Shown in pieces: positions 9,457 through 17,260 of a stretch of DNA of 64,000 nucleotides (positions are counted from its first letter, which is position 1; the number at the start of each line of letters is the position of its first letter). Origin of the DNA: Lachnospiraceae bacterium (lineage in GTDB: Bacteria; Bacillota; Clostridia; Lachnospirales; Lachnospiraceae); NCBI GenBank assembly GCA_017461725.1, contig JAFTXG010000027.1:1-64000 (forward strand), written 5' to 3'. The notes below the pieces were generated by a model. The model saw only the letters and a list, made by a program, of their open reading frames with translations. It was not told where the DNA came from and ran no database searches. Made by a program: the position numbers and the translations under genes.

Positions 9457-10503
9457 TCAATCTATCTCCCTGTTCCAAGTGTAAGAAGTGTAGCGGCCTC
9501 CGCCGACCTTGATGATCTCTCCGCTCTTGACAAGTTCATTCAGCGCCCGCTGAATCGTGGTCTGGCTGATATCCGGGCACTGCTGCATGATCTCTGCCTT
9601 GGTGAGCGTTCCATAATGTCCCTTGATAATATCCCGGACACGATTTGGTTTCTTCGTATTTTCCGTCACTATCTTGACCCGCTCCGAGAACTCCCTGTAG
9701 GCGGCCAGAATTACCCCCAGCTGATAGGTCACAAATGGAATATAATCGTTTTCTTCCTCGTGCCATCTCAATGAACTGTGCTGCAGCTCATCGTAATATG
9801 AGTTTTTCGTCCGCTCGATCAATTTTTCAATACTGATATATTTACCTACATTGTAGCCGGCTCTATACAGCAAAAGTAATGTCAACAAGCGGCTCATTCT
9901 GCCGTTGCCATCGTTAAACGGATGGATACAGAGAAAATCCAGAACAAATACCGGAATCATCAATAAGGGATCATACTGCCCGCTATTGCAAAGATTGCTG
10001 TAGGCACAACATAACTGCTCGACAGCCTCAGATGTTTCCCATGCAGAGACCGGCTGAAAACGAATATATTTGTTTCCCTGTGCATCTTCCTCGCTGATTA
10101 CATTGTCAGAAATCTTATAGGCTCCCCCCATATTCATGCCACTGAATTTATATAAATCTCGATGAAGCTGCAGAATCATGCTGGGTCTCACCGGGATATA
10201 TTTGTGGTTTTCATGGATGGTCGCTAAAACATCTCTATAGCCTGCGATCTCTTTTTCACTGCGGTTACGAGGTGTGGTCTTATCCTTAACGATTTGCTGC
10301 AAACGCTCGTCAGAAGTATATATACCCTCAATTCGGTTAGATGCTTCGGTACTTTGAATCCGGGCAATCTCGATCAGGTGCGTCAGCTCGTCCTCCTGCA
10401 CATTTGCCGATTCCCCCTTATATTCATGAATTTGAGCTAACAAATGTACGATCTCCGGAGTCAGCAGTTTTGCGTATATTTTCTCGTAATCAAAACTTCT
10501 CAT
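9457..10503 (-). CDS. Fic-domain protein with C-terminal winged helix
   Basis: Fic proteins usually AMPylate target proteins. Here the Fic core carries HPFNDGNGRMSRL (catalytic His, phosphate loop). An inhibitory helix ahead of it carries SNRIEG, the self-inhibiting S/TxxxE(G) type. Residues about 275-348 form a winged helix (KAEIMQQCPDISQTTIQRALNELVKSGEI). A GTG 12 bp upstream is in frame, but the ATG at 10503 has GGGGG at good spacing and is preferred. It is the first gene of the restriction operon. The DNA-binding domain, together with a large palindrome at its promoter, suggests it regulates the operon; that is inference. Confidence 0.9.
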   Translation of the reverse strand: MRSFDYEKIYAKLLTPEIVHLLAQIHEYKGESANVQEDELTHLIEIARIQSTEASNRIEGIYTSDERLQQIVKDKTTPRNRSEKEIAGYRDVLATIHENHKYIPVRPSMILQLHRDLYKFSGMNMGGAYKISDNVISEEDAQGNKYIRFQPVSAWETSEAVEQLCCAYSNLCNSGQYDPLLMIPVFVLDFLCIHPFNDGNGRMSRLLTLLLLYRAGYNVGKYISIEKLIERTKNSYYDELQHSSLRWHEEENDYIPFVTYQLGVILAAYREFSERVKIVTENTKKPNRVRDIIKGHYGTLTKAEIMQQCPDISQTTIQRALNELVKSGEIIKVGGGRYTSYTWNREID

Positions 10504-10532
10504 AAAATCCCCCACATTAAATATCTGTCTTT

Positions 10533-10561
10533 ATTATAAGTTTAATTTAATCAATCGTCAA
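10533..10561 (-). promoter_or_regulatory. Promoter of the Fic-hsdMSR operon
   Basis: Read on the minus strand: -35 TTGACG (10556-10561), 17-bp spacer, -10 TATAAT (10533-10538), about 30 bp ahead of the Fic start. Near-consensus housekeeping promoter. Confidence 0.8.
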
Positions 10562-10564
10562 GTT

Positions 10565-10617
10565 AATTTAGTCATTTTTGCAAAAATGACTAAATTGAAC
10601 CCCAAAATGACTAAATT
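10565..10617. promoter_or_regulatory. Palindromic operator with a third half-site
   Basis: A perfect 32-bp palindrome (10565-10596), half AATTTAGTCATTTTTG, lies 3 bp upstream of the -35 box of the restriction operon. A third copy of the half-site, AAAATGACTAAATT, lies at 10604-10617 in direct orientation. The placement suits a dimeric repressor or activator; the winged-helix Fic protein is the obvious candidate. Confidence 0.65.
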
Positions 10618-10629
10618 AAATCCCTCAAC

Positions 10630-10677
10630 AAAAGAAAAAGACCGCCGAATCTTTCGATTCGACAGTCTTTTTCTTTT
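10630..10677 (-). terminator. Terminator after sigA (bidirectional look)
   Basis: The inverted repeat GAATC/GATTC with GAC/GTC outer pairs is flanked by A-rich and T-rich tracts (AAAAGAAAAAG...CTTTTTCTTTT). It lies 16 bp beyond the sigA stop. Confidence 0.8.
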
Positions 10678-10692
10678 GCATATTACGGTTTA

Positions 10693-11817
10693 TTACAAAA
10701 AGTCTCTGATCCGCTTACTTCTCACCGGATTTCTCAGCTTTCTCAGTGCCTTCGCCTCAATCTGACGGATACGCTCACGGGTGACATTGAACTCCTTGCC
10801 AACCTCCTCCAGCGTGCGGGGATGTCCGTCCTCCAGACCGAAGCGCAGCACGATAACCTGACGTTCTCTGTCCTTCAGATCGTCAAGCAGTGCGTCGATG
10901 TGCTTTCTGAGCATCACGGACTCCACATTTCCCTCGGGGGTCATCGCCTTATCGTCGGCAACGAAATCGATCAGGTTGGAATCGTCCTCCTCACCGATGG
11001 GGGTCTCAAGGGATGCAGGCTCTCTGGCGATCTGCATGATCTCCATCACCTTCTCCTCGGTCATATCCAGCGCCTGAGCAAGCTCATGGGTGGACGGCTC
11101 ATAGCCGAGCTCCAGCGTCAGCTTACGCTGCATCTTGGACATCTTATTGATGGTCTCAACCATATGTACCGGCACACGGATCGTTCTCGCCTGATCAGCC
11201 AGAGCTCTGGTCACAGACTGGCGAATCCACCAGGTAGCATAGGTACTGAGCTTATAGCCCTTTGTATAGTCAAACTTTTCAACACCCTTAATCAGACCCA
11301 GATTTCCCTCCTGGACCAGATCAAGGAAGCTCATTCCTCTTCCGGTATAGCGCTTCGCAATGCTGACAACCAGTCGCAGGTTCGCCTCGATCAGACGCTC
11401 CTTCGCCTCCTGATCACCGTCAGCCTTACGTTTCGCCAGTTCAATCTCTTCCTCGGCAGTCAACAACGGAACGGTACCAATCTCCTTCAGATACATCTTT
11501 ACCGGGTCCTCTGTGCTGACACCGCTGAGCAGATTGATGGCATTGAGGTCGATCTCCTCTTCCTCGCTCATATCGAAATGTTCTTCGTCCACGTCCACAT
11601 CGAGCACCAGATTTTCCTCCAGTGTCAGATCATCGCTCATCACGCGCAAGACTTCGATACCCTGATTTTCGAGGTAGCTGACCACATGATCCATCTGCTC
11701 TTTCGACAATTCCTCACTGCCGAAATGTTCCTGAATCTCGTTGATATCCATGGCTTTTTTGCTCTTGCCAAGTTCTACCAACTTCTGCAGTTTTTCAACA
11801 AACTTTTCTTTTTCCAC
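10693..11817 (-). CDS. rpoD: Primary sigma factor RpoD/SigA
   Basis: The housekeeping sigma factor directs RNA polymerase to -10/-35 promoters. The protein has region 1.1 (about 1-65), region 1.2 ([11 protein letters not shown]), regions 2.1-2.4 with [16 protein letters not shown], region 3, and region 4 with [20 protein letters not shown]. It ends [14 protein letters not shown]. The chosen GTG at 11817 ([11 protein letters not shown]) has AAAGGA at good spacing. An in-frame GTG at 11856 would add 13 residues. No dnaG neighbour precedes it, unlike the common order in Firmicutes. Confidence 0.96.
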   Translation of the reverse strand: MEKEKFVEKLQKLVELGKSKKAMDINEIQEHFGSEELSKEQMDHVVSYLENQGIEVLRVMSDDLTLEENLVLDVDVDEEHFDMSEEEEIDLNAINLLSGVSTEDPVKMYLKEIGTVPLLTAEEEIELAKRKADGDQEAKERLIEANLRLVVSIAKRYTGRGMSFLDLVQEGNLGLIKGVEKFDYTKGYKLSTYATWWIRQSVTRALADQARTIRVPVHMVETINKMSKMQRKLTLELGYEPSTHELAQALDMTEEKVMEIMQIAREPASLETPIGEEDDSNLIDFVADDKAMTPEGNVESVMLRKHIDALLDDLKDRERQVIVLRFGLEDGHPRTLEEVGKEFNVTRERIRQIEAKALRKLRNPVRSKRIRDFL

Positions 11818-11904
11818 AGGCTCACGTCCTTTCACACTTGCCAAAAATAGTGACAAGATTCACCATGGGACACATTACCGCATAATAACCCATAGTGACT
11901 TTTA

Positions 11905-11933
11905 TTTATACCACATCTTTCGACAAATGTAAA
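11905..11933 (-). promoter_or_regulatory. rpoD promoter with embedded 0A-box-like heptamer
   Basis: Minus strand: -35 TTTACA (11928-11933), 17-bp spacer, -10 TATAAA (11905-11910). The spacer contains TGTCGAA (11919-11925 complement), the consensus Spo0A box. The match may be chance. Confidence 0.55.
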
Positions 11934-11952
11934 GAGTTTTCGCCATAAAAAT

Positions 11953-12834
11953 TTATTTATATATCCGCAGCCCCTGCTTCTCCACATCTATGGTCACGCT
12001 CGTCTGGTCCCCGCCATACTCTCCGTCCAGCACCCAGGCCACCGGCTCGTCAAACTCAAATTTGATATGACTGCCCTCAAAGCGGTACACCCGCTTCGCC
12101 GGCATATCCGGAGTGAGGAGTTCCGTCACGGTCTCCGTCAGCCTGATCGGGTTAGTGGAATGCTCCACCAGAAGCACCTCAAATTTACCGTCATCCAGCT
12201 GCGCATTTTTACCGTTCAGCCCCTTGATCCCGGCGATGCGGCTGGCATTGCTGACCATGCCCACCAGAATATCTCCCTCATAGGTGATGTCATCGATGGT
12301 CATGCGGACATGCTTACTCTCCATCTTACCGAGGCGCTTTGCGCCTTCCAGCAGATAAGCCTGATAGCCCAGCACCGCCTTCGACTCTCTGGGGGTGGCG
12401 TAAGGCACATCGGTCATCATGCCGAACGCAGCCACATAGGTAAAGTACCGACCATTGAAACACCCGACATCAATATCTGCCGTGTTGCCGTCGGCAATCA
12501 CCTGAGCTGCCTGCATGATCCCGGAGGGTATGCCCTGGCTGGCCGCGAAATCGTTGGTACTGCCGGCGGGAAGATATCCCAGTATCGGTTTCCCCGCCAG
12601 CTTCATCAGACCGTTCAGTACCTCATTCAGTGTTCCGTCACCGCCGCTGCAGACCACTACGTCGTGATCCTCACCTCGTTCTTCCACGATGCGGGCTGCA
12701 TCCATCTCTTTCTGCGTAATGTAAAGCTCAATCTGATATCCGGCCTTGACAAACAGGTCTGCCACCTCCACCAGTTTGCCCTTTATCTGTGATTTCCCCG
12801 ACTGGGGATTGATGACCAATAACATGTTTTTCAT
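11953..12834 (-). CDS. Diacylglycerol kinase-family lipid kinase (YegS/DgkB-like)
   Basis: Phosphorylates a lipid such as diacylglycerol or a related membrane lipid using ATP. The 293-residue protein opens with LLVINPQSGK and has the catalytic-domain motif VVCSGGDGTLNEVLNG near 60-75 and LGYLPAGSTNDFA near 100. A C-terminal beta-sandwich domain follows and ends with VTIDVEKQGLRIYK. Length and motifs fit the YegS/BmrU/DgkB group; the substrate cannot be told. It lies just upstream of rpoD on the same strand but is separated by the rpoD promoter. Confidence 0.9.
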   Translation of the reverse strand: MKNMLLVINPQSGKSQIKGKLVEVADLFVKAGYQIELYITQKEMDAARIVEERGEDHDVVVCSGGDGTLNEVLNGLMKLAGKPILGYLPAGSTNDFAASQGIPSGIMQAAQVIADGNTADIDVGCFNGRYFTYVAAFGMMTDVPYATPRESKAVLGYQAYLLEGAKRLGKMESKHVRMTIDDITYEGDILVGMVSNASRIAGIKGLNGKNAQLDDGKFEVLLVEHSTNPIRLTETVTELLTPDMPAKRVYRFEGSHIKFEFDEPVAWVLDGEYGGDQTSVTIDVEKQGLRIYK

Positions 12835-12903
12835 CTTACTTACCTCTTCTCCACTCTCTGCAGCGGCTCTTTCATCCGGCAGACACCGGATATCCCCGTT
12901 GCT

Positions 12904-12938
12904 GAAAAAAAAGGTGGCTCCTTAAGGAAACCACCTTC
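12904..12938 (-). terminator. Rho-independent terminator between mutY and lipid kinase
   Basis: On the minus strand, AAGGTGG pairs with CCACCTT around an inner TCCTTAAGGA and is followed directly by eight Ts. It lies about 250 bp beyond the mutY stop, so it ends either mutY or an unseen short transcript. Confidence 0.75.
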
Positions 12939-12943
12939 TCTTT

Positions 12944-13187
12944 CACTTCTGTCAACTATACTGTCTGTTCCTGCGCTGTCTACAATGATGTCTGCAATGC
13001 TGTCAACTAAGCTGTCAACCTTGATGTCGATATCATTATATCCGCCTGTTTTCCCAAAAACAAGTCTTTTCGCGCAGATTTTTTATTTTTGTAGAGCTTG
13101 TGGTAATACACAAAATCTTGTTCCCATTTTTGTGCAATTTAACAATGATTTCACAATGCTTTTTTGTTTTTTCCAAAATTCAGGAAA
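12944..13187. other. Intergenic stretch with repeated TTGACA hexamers
   Basis: No convincing gene. On the minus strand, TTGACA occurs three times, with two near copies, between about 12952 and 13020. A TATAAT lies just upstream (about 13035-13040) with a weak -35 (TTGTTT) at 17 bp. A start-less open frame here would read VDSLVDSIADIIVDS; it has no usable start codon and is not called. Confidence 0.35.
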
Positions 13188-14558
13188 CTAATTCCTGTCT
13201 TTATTCAACAGCTCCGCAATTTTTTCGGTGTACGCTCTGAATGCGTTGGGAATGGCATAGCGAGTCTTCAGTTCCTCCGCGTCAGCCAGAAAAACTGTCT
13301 CTGCGATGCCTGATATCTGTTTCCAATTATCCTTCAGTTCATCAAGTCCCGCTTCCGGAAATTGTATGATATATCCCTTCATCCGCCATTCCACATGACT
13401 GAAGATATGGGTGGCATCCCCTGCGCACCGAATCTTACAGGCAGCATGTTCATCTCCTGTTACCGGTATACTATTTATCCCCCGCAATTTCCCAAACAGT
13501 TTTTCCTGTTCTGACAGCCATTGTCCCAGCTGCTCCGCGCCCCCCTGCTCATTCAGCCAGCCCAGATCATTTGGAAACTCATAGAGTCCGGCCAACAGCC
13601 CCTTCTCCGGCCTTTTTCGGACTGCGACCCTTCTTCCGTCTGTGATCAAAAACACCGTCCGTTCCTCGACTCTTCTGGCCTTCGCGGCCTTTTTCACCGG
13701 GATCTCGCCGGTCAGTCCGTCGCGGCGGCTTAAGCACAGAGTATAAAAGGGACACTCCTCACAGAGCGGCTCACCTCTGGGAATGCAGACAGTGGCTCCC
13801 ACCTCCATCAGCGCCTGATTGAAATTACCCGGTGCGTCCGCTGGCATCACCCGCTCCAGCAAAATCTCCATCGCCTTCTTCGTGGACAGCTCACTGATAT
13901 CCTCACGGCTTTTCAGCACCCTGGAAATCACTCTGAGCACGTTTCCATCTACCGCCGGCACTTTCTGCCCGAAAGCGATGGACGCAATCGCCCCTGCTGT
14001 GTAGGAGCCAATGCCCGGCAGTTTTAACAGTTTCTGATGATCCGCCGGCAGTTCTCCGCCATGCTCCTCCATGACCTGCTTCGCGCTGCGGTTTAAGTTT
14101 CTGACTCTGCTGTAATAGCCCAACCCCTCCCACAGCTTCAGTAGCTGGTCCTCCTCCGCCTCAGCCAGTGCGGCAATATCCGGCAGAGCAGCGATAAACC
14201 GTTCGAAATAGGGCTTCACTGCCTCCACTCTGGTCTGCTGCAGCATGATCTCCGACAGCCACACCCGATAGGGGGTGGGCTGCTCCCGCCAGGGCAATAT
14301 CCTCGCGTGCCCGGAGAACCAGGAAAGCAAAGCAGGAACGGCTGCCCTCAGCCGTTCCTCATCGCTCATTTTTGTCTCTTCCAGGATCTGCACCTCATCG
14401 TAGAGATGCTCCCACTCGCCGTTTCCAACAAACTGATTTAAATCAACTTGACCGTTTTTTTCCATATCATTTCTATTTTGCAATTCCCATGCCTTTTCAT
14501 GAAATCCGAGAGTACCTCTTACCCGACTCAGATTGCTCTGGTCGCTTCTGCCAGCCAT
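13188..14558 (-). CDS. mutY: A/G-specific adenine glycosylase MutY
   Basis: MutY removes adenine mispaired with 8-oxoguanine. The catalytic core starts near residue 64 (LLSWFSGHARILPWREQPTPYRVWLSEIMLQQTR). It includes helix-hairpin-helix LPGIGSYTAGAIASIAFGQ with the catalytic Asp in VDGNV, and the [4Fe-4S] cysteines C-x6-C-x2-C-x5-C (CIPRGEPLCEECPFYTLC). A C-terminal NUDIX-like recognition domain follows. The longest frame overlaps the end of pepP by 31 bp. Family length and a GGAAGAG site favour a start at Met64 (14369); Met32 is another option. Confidence 0.93.
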   Translation of the reverse strand: MAGRSDQSNLSRVRGTLGFHEKAWELQNRNDMEKNGQVDLNQFVGNGEWEHLYDEVQILEETKMSDEERLRAAVPALLSWFSGHARILPWREQPTPYRVWLSEIMLQQTRVEAVKPYFERFIAALPDIAALAEAEEDQLLKLWEGLGYYSRVRNLNRSAKQVMEEHGGELPADHQKLLKLPGIGSYTAGAIASIAFGQKVPAVDGNVLRVISRVLKSREDISELSTKKAMEILLERVMPADAPGNFNQALMEVGATVCIPRGEPLCEECPFYTLCLSRRDGLTGEIPVKKAAKARRVEERTVFLITDGRRVAVRKRPEKGLLAGLYEFPNDLGWLNEQGGAEQLGQWLSEQEKLFGKLRGINSIPVTGDEHAACKIRCAGDATHIFSHVEWRMKGYIIQFPEAGLDELKDNWKQISGIAETVFLADAEELKTRYAIPNAFRAYTEKIAELLNKDRN

Positions 14559-16318
14559 GCCTTCTCCTCATCGTTCATGAAAGGTGCCAGCTTCTCGTAC
14601 ACGTCCCTGTGATAGTCATTCAGTCTCTTCTTGTCGGTCTCATTTAAGAGCTCCACAACCACCGCGTCCAGATCGATGGGTGCCATGGTCAGGTGCTCAA
14701 ACTCCATGAACTGACCGTACTGGTTTTTCTCCGCCTTTTTACAGAGGATCAGATTCTCAGTGCGGATACCGTGGCTGCCCTCAATGTACAGGCCCGGCTC
14801 GTCGGAGGTGATCATGCCCTCCTCCAGAACACAGCTGTCATTGCGCTCGGGCACGATGCGCCAGCGGAAACCGTTGGGTGCCTCGTGAACATTTAAGAGA
14901 TAACCCACACCATGACCGGTTCCATGGTTGAAATCCAGACCGTGCTCCCACAGCGGACCGCGGGCCAGATAGTCCAGGTTAATGCCGCGGCAGCCATAGA
15001 TAAACTTGGCTGCAGCCAGGTTTAACATGCCCTTCATGACCAGCGTAAAATGGAGCTTCTCCTCATCGGTCAGCGGTCCCACCGCCCAGGTTCTGGTCAC
15101 ATCGGTGGTTCCCTCGTAATACTGTCCGCCGGAATCGCAGAGGAACAGACCCTTAGGCTCGATCACTGCACAATTATCCTTTGACGCGGAGTAGTGACAC
15201 TGTGCCGCATTAGGTCCGTAGGCGCAGATCGCGCCGAAGCTGTTGTCCAGGAAGCCCTCCTGCTCCTTTCTGAACTCCTCCAGCTTCTCGCCCACGCTGT
15301 ACTCGTCCATGGGCACCGTGCCCACGTTTTTCTTCATCCAGTAGATAAACTTAGTCAGCGCAGCACCGTCCTTGATGTGGGCCTTGCGCATATTTTCCAT
15401 CTCCACAGGAGTCTTCACCGCCTTCATCAGCACGGTGGGATTCTGCTTGTCCACGATCTTTGCGTCTCCGGACAGGCTCTTTAACAGTGCATAGCTGATC
15501 TTTGACTGATCCAGCAAAATCGCCTTATCTGCCGGAACCGCTGCCACCGCCGAATAGAACTCGCTGTACTCCCTAAGCTCCACACCTGCCGCCTCAAGCT
15601 CTGCCTTTAACTCAGCCCCTACGGCCTGACTCTGCACAAACAGGATCGCCTGCTCTGCGGTCAGCATCGCGTAGGACAGTACCACCGGATTGCAGGCAAC
15701 ATCGCCGCCGCGGATATTGAACAGCCACGCGATATCGTCAAGGGTGGTAATAATATGCACATCGGCACCGGCCTCAGCCATCGCCCTGCGCACATCGGCG
15801 ATCTTATCCTCTCTGGACTTGCCCACATAGGACACATCCAATGACCAAGCGGGCGCACAGGACAGTGCGGGGCGATCCTCCCAGATCAGATCCACCAGGT
15901 CCTCATCCCAGCGAACAGAAGCTCCCTTCTTCTCCGCGATCTCACCGAGATTTTTTCCCTGCCTACTGTCCATGACTCTGCCGTCAAAGCCAAGACAGGA
16001 GCCCTCGTGAAGATAGTCCTCCAAAAACTTGCTGATGGTGGGTACGCCCTCCTCACCCATCCTGTAAAGCTCCACGGTGGAGCCCTTTAACTCTTTATCC
16101 GCCTGTATAAAATATCGTCCGTCAGTCCAGAGAATCGCTTTATCGGGCATGATCAGCGCAGTTCCGGCCGAACCGGTAAAACCGGTCATATATTTTCTGC
16201 ACGTAAAATATCCTCCCACATACTCGGACTGATGAAAGTCCGCCGTCGGGATAAGATACGCATCGATCCCTCTTTTTTTCATCTCCGCTCTCAGAGCAGT
16301 CAAACGCTTTACAATCAC
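14528..16318 (-). CDS. pepP: Xaa-Pro aminopeptidase (M24B)
   Basis: Releases N-terminal residues preceding proline. The 596-residue, three-domain form has two creatinase-like N-terminal domains (about 1-310) and a pita-bread catalytic domain (about 310-540). The metal ligands lie in DSGGQYYEGTTDVTRT, FNHGTGHGVGYLLNVHE, ITSDEPGLY and GIRTENL. A short C-terminal extension follows. The GTG start has an AGGAGG site eight bases ahead. It is divergent from cotJA, with 57 bp between. Confidence 0.95.
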   Translation of the reverse strand: MIVKRLTALRAEMKKRGIDAYLIPTADFHQSEYVGGYFTCRKYMTGFTGSAGTALIMPDKAILWTDGRYFIQADKELKGSTVELYRMGEEGVPTISKFLEDYLHEGSCLGFDGRVMDSRQGKNLGEIAEKKGASVRWDEDLVDLIWEDRPALSCAPAWSLDVSYVGKSREDKIADVRRAMAEAGADVHIITTLDDIAWLFNIRGGDVACNPVVLSYAMLTAEQAILFVQSQAVGAELKAELEAAGVELREYSEFYSAVAAVPADKAILLDQSKISYALLKSLSGDAKIVDKQNPTVLMKAVKTPVEMENMRKAHIKDGAALTKFIYWMKKNVGTVPMDEYSVGEKLEEFRKEQEGFLDNSFGAICAYGPNAAQCHYSASKDNCAVIEPKGLFLCDSGGQYYEGTTDVTRTWAVGPLTDEEKLHFTLVMKGMLNLAAAKFIYGCRGINLDYLARGPLWEHGLDFNHGTGHGVGYLLNVHEAPNGFRWRIVPERNDSCVLEEGMITSDEPGLYIEGSHGIRTENLILCKKAEKNQYGQFMEFEHLTMAPIDLDAVVVELLNETDKKRLNDYHRDVYEKLAPFMNDEEKAWLAEATRAI

Positions 16319-16375
16319 TTATTTTACCTCCTGCGCATAGTCTATTATTGTAACAAAGGAAAGGAGAATTTTACC

Positions 16376-16765
16376 ATGGCAAATCAATCATCCTGCCGCT
16401 CCCATCGGCCCATGCCGTACTCCGGACGCCAGGGTTCCGGTCGGCCCATGTATGATATGAACCGCGGGCCATCCGCCCGACCTGTGCACGATGCCGCTCG
16501 CAGCCGCTCATCCTCAGACTGCCCCTGCGATGACATGCGCACACTGCCGACAGACAATATGTGCGAACAGATGCGGGATAATCATCACAGCGACCACAGC
16601 GGCAGATCCGTAACCTGCGTTGCCAACGCGAACTTCCCTGTGGGGATGACTTACGTACCCATGCAGAAGTGGGGACCTCTCTACGATCACCAGAAAGCAC
16701 TCTGCCAGGGAACCCTGTTTCCCGAAATGGATAAACCGTTTATGGGAGGGAGGGCTCTGCGATGA
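16376..16765 (+). CDS. cotJA: Spore coat-associated protein CotJA
   Basis: First gene of the cotJABC spore-coat operon, expressed in the mother cell in relatives. The 129-residue protein has an unusual N-terminal extension rich in Ser, Arg, Pro and Met (about 1-80). The conserved CotJA core follows: NFPVGMTYVPMQKWGPLY...ALCQGTLFPEMDKPF. The ATG follows AAAGGAGAAT. It overlaps cotJB by 4 bp. A sigma-E-like -10 (CATAGTCT, 16336-16343) lies ahead, but I see no convincing -35. Confidence 0.92.
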   Translation: MANQSSCRSHRPMPYSGRQGSGRPMYDMNRGPSARPVHDAARSRSSSDCPCDDMRTLPTDNMCEQMRDNHHSDHSGRSVTCVANANFPVGMTYVPMQKWGPLYDHQKALCQGTLFPEMDKPFMGGRALR

Positions 16766-17037
16766 ATAACTCTATGGATGTATACGAGCTGGGCTTCGCC
16801 CTGGTGGAAGTCACCCTGTTTCTGGACACCCACCCGGACAATACCGAAGCGCTGGAATACTATCATCAGCTAAAGCACCGCTACGAGGAGGCGGTAAGAG
16901 AATACGAAACAACCTGCGCGCCTCTGACCATTGACCGCGTACACGGCGACAATTACTGGATGTGGGTCAAGACCCCCTGGCCCTGGGAAGGAGGATGTCT
17001 ATGTGGAACTATGAAAAACGACTGCAATACCCGGTAA
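16762..17037 (+). CDS. cotJB: Spore coat protein CotJB
   Basis: The 91-residue protein matches the CotJB family: VYELGFALVEVTLFLDTHPDN near the start, a central helix EALEYYHQLKHRYEEAVREYE, and the diagnostic tail NYWMWVKTPWPWEGG. It probably acts with CotJA and CotJC in the coat. It starts within the cotJA stop (4-bp overlap) and runs 37 bp into cotJC. The last dozen residues, after PWPWEGG, lie in the cotJC overlap. Confidence 0.92.
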   Translation: MNNSMDVYELGFALVEVTLFLDTHPDNTEALEYYHQLKHRYEEAVREYETTCAPLTIDRVHGDNYWMWVKTPWPWEGGCLCGTMKNDCNTR

Positions 17038-17228
17038 ATATCACTCAGACCAACCCCAAAATCGCCATGATCATCATGTCCCAGTACGGCGGTCCCGACG
17101 GTGAAGCCGCCGCATCCATGCGCTATCTGTCACAGCGCTACGCGACACCTTACCGGGAGGTTGCGGGGCTTCTGACCGATATCGGTACAGAAGTGTCAAA
17201 ATGTCTCCTCCGATATCTTTTATTATAG
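17001..17228 (+). CDS. cotJC: cotJC 5' part (gene interrupted at 17184)
   Basis: N-terminal 61 codons of CotJC, a manganese-catalase-family spore protein: MWNYEKRLQYPVNI...AMIIMSQYGGPDGEAAASMRYLSQRY...LLTDI. AGGAGG precedes the ATG at 17001. After GGTACAGA (17184-17191) the frame leaves the family sequence and stops at 17228 in element DNA, giving a 75-residue product without any metal-ligand motif. Joining 17001-17183 to 21075-21491 restores LLTDIGTEELAHMEM and a 199-residue protein of normal CotJC length, with no base lost or gained. Confidence 0.93.
   Translation: MWNYEKRLQYPVNITQTNPKIAMIIMSQYGGPDGEAAASMRYLSQRYATPYREVAGLLTDIGTEVSKCLLRYLLL
17169..17203. other. attL-like left junction of the element
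   Basis: Host arm (TTCTGACCGATATC) joins core GGTACAGA (17184-17191) and element arm. The element arm ends in TCAAAATG (17196-17203), the inverted partner of CATTTTGA at the right end. The likely crossover dinucleotide is GG (17184-17185). Confidence 0.8.
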
Positions 17229-17260
17229 AGGTAAAACAGGAAAATGCAAGCAAATATTTC

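Noticed and set aside
10641-10665. Spo0A box TTCGACA in the sigA terminator
   Set aside because: It is part of the terminator stem and not near a promoter.
12904-12938. T-box or riboswitch ahead of the lipid kinase, suggested by AAGGTGG near a hairpin
   Set aside because: The T-box consensus and the specifier stem are missing; a simple terminator explains the hairpin and T tract.
12944-13060. Possible small repetitive protein VDSLVDSIADIIVDS on the minus strand
   Set aside because: No ATG, GTG or TTG with a ribosome site opens the frame and it runs through the terminator hairpin.
16317-16343. Sigma-E promoter for cotJABC
   Set aside because: CATAGTCT resembles a sigma-E -10, but the only -35 candidate is too close (12 bp) and weak; left as a remark in the cotJA entry.
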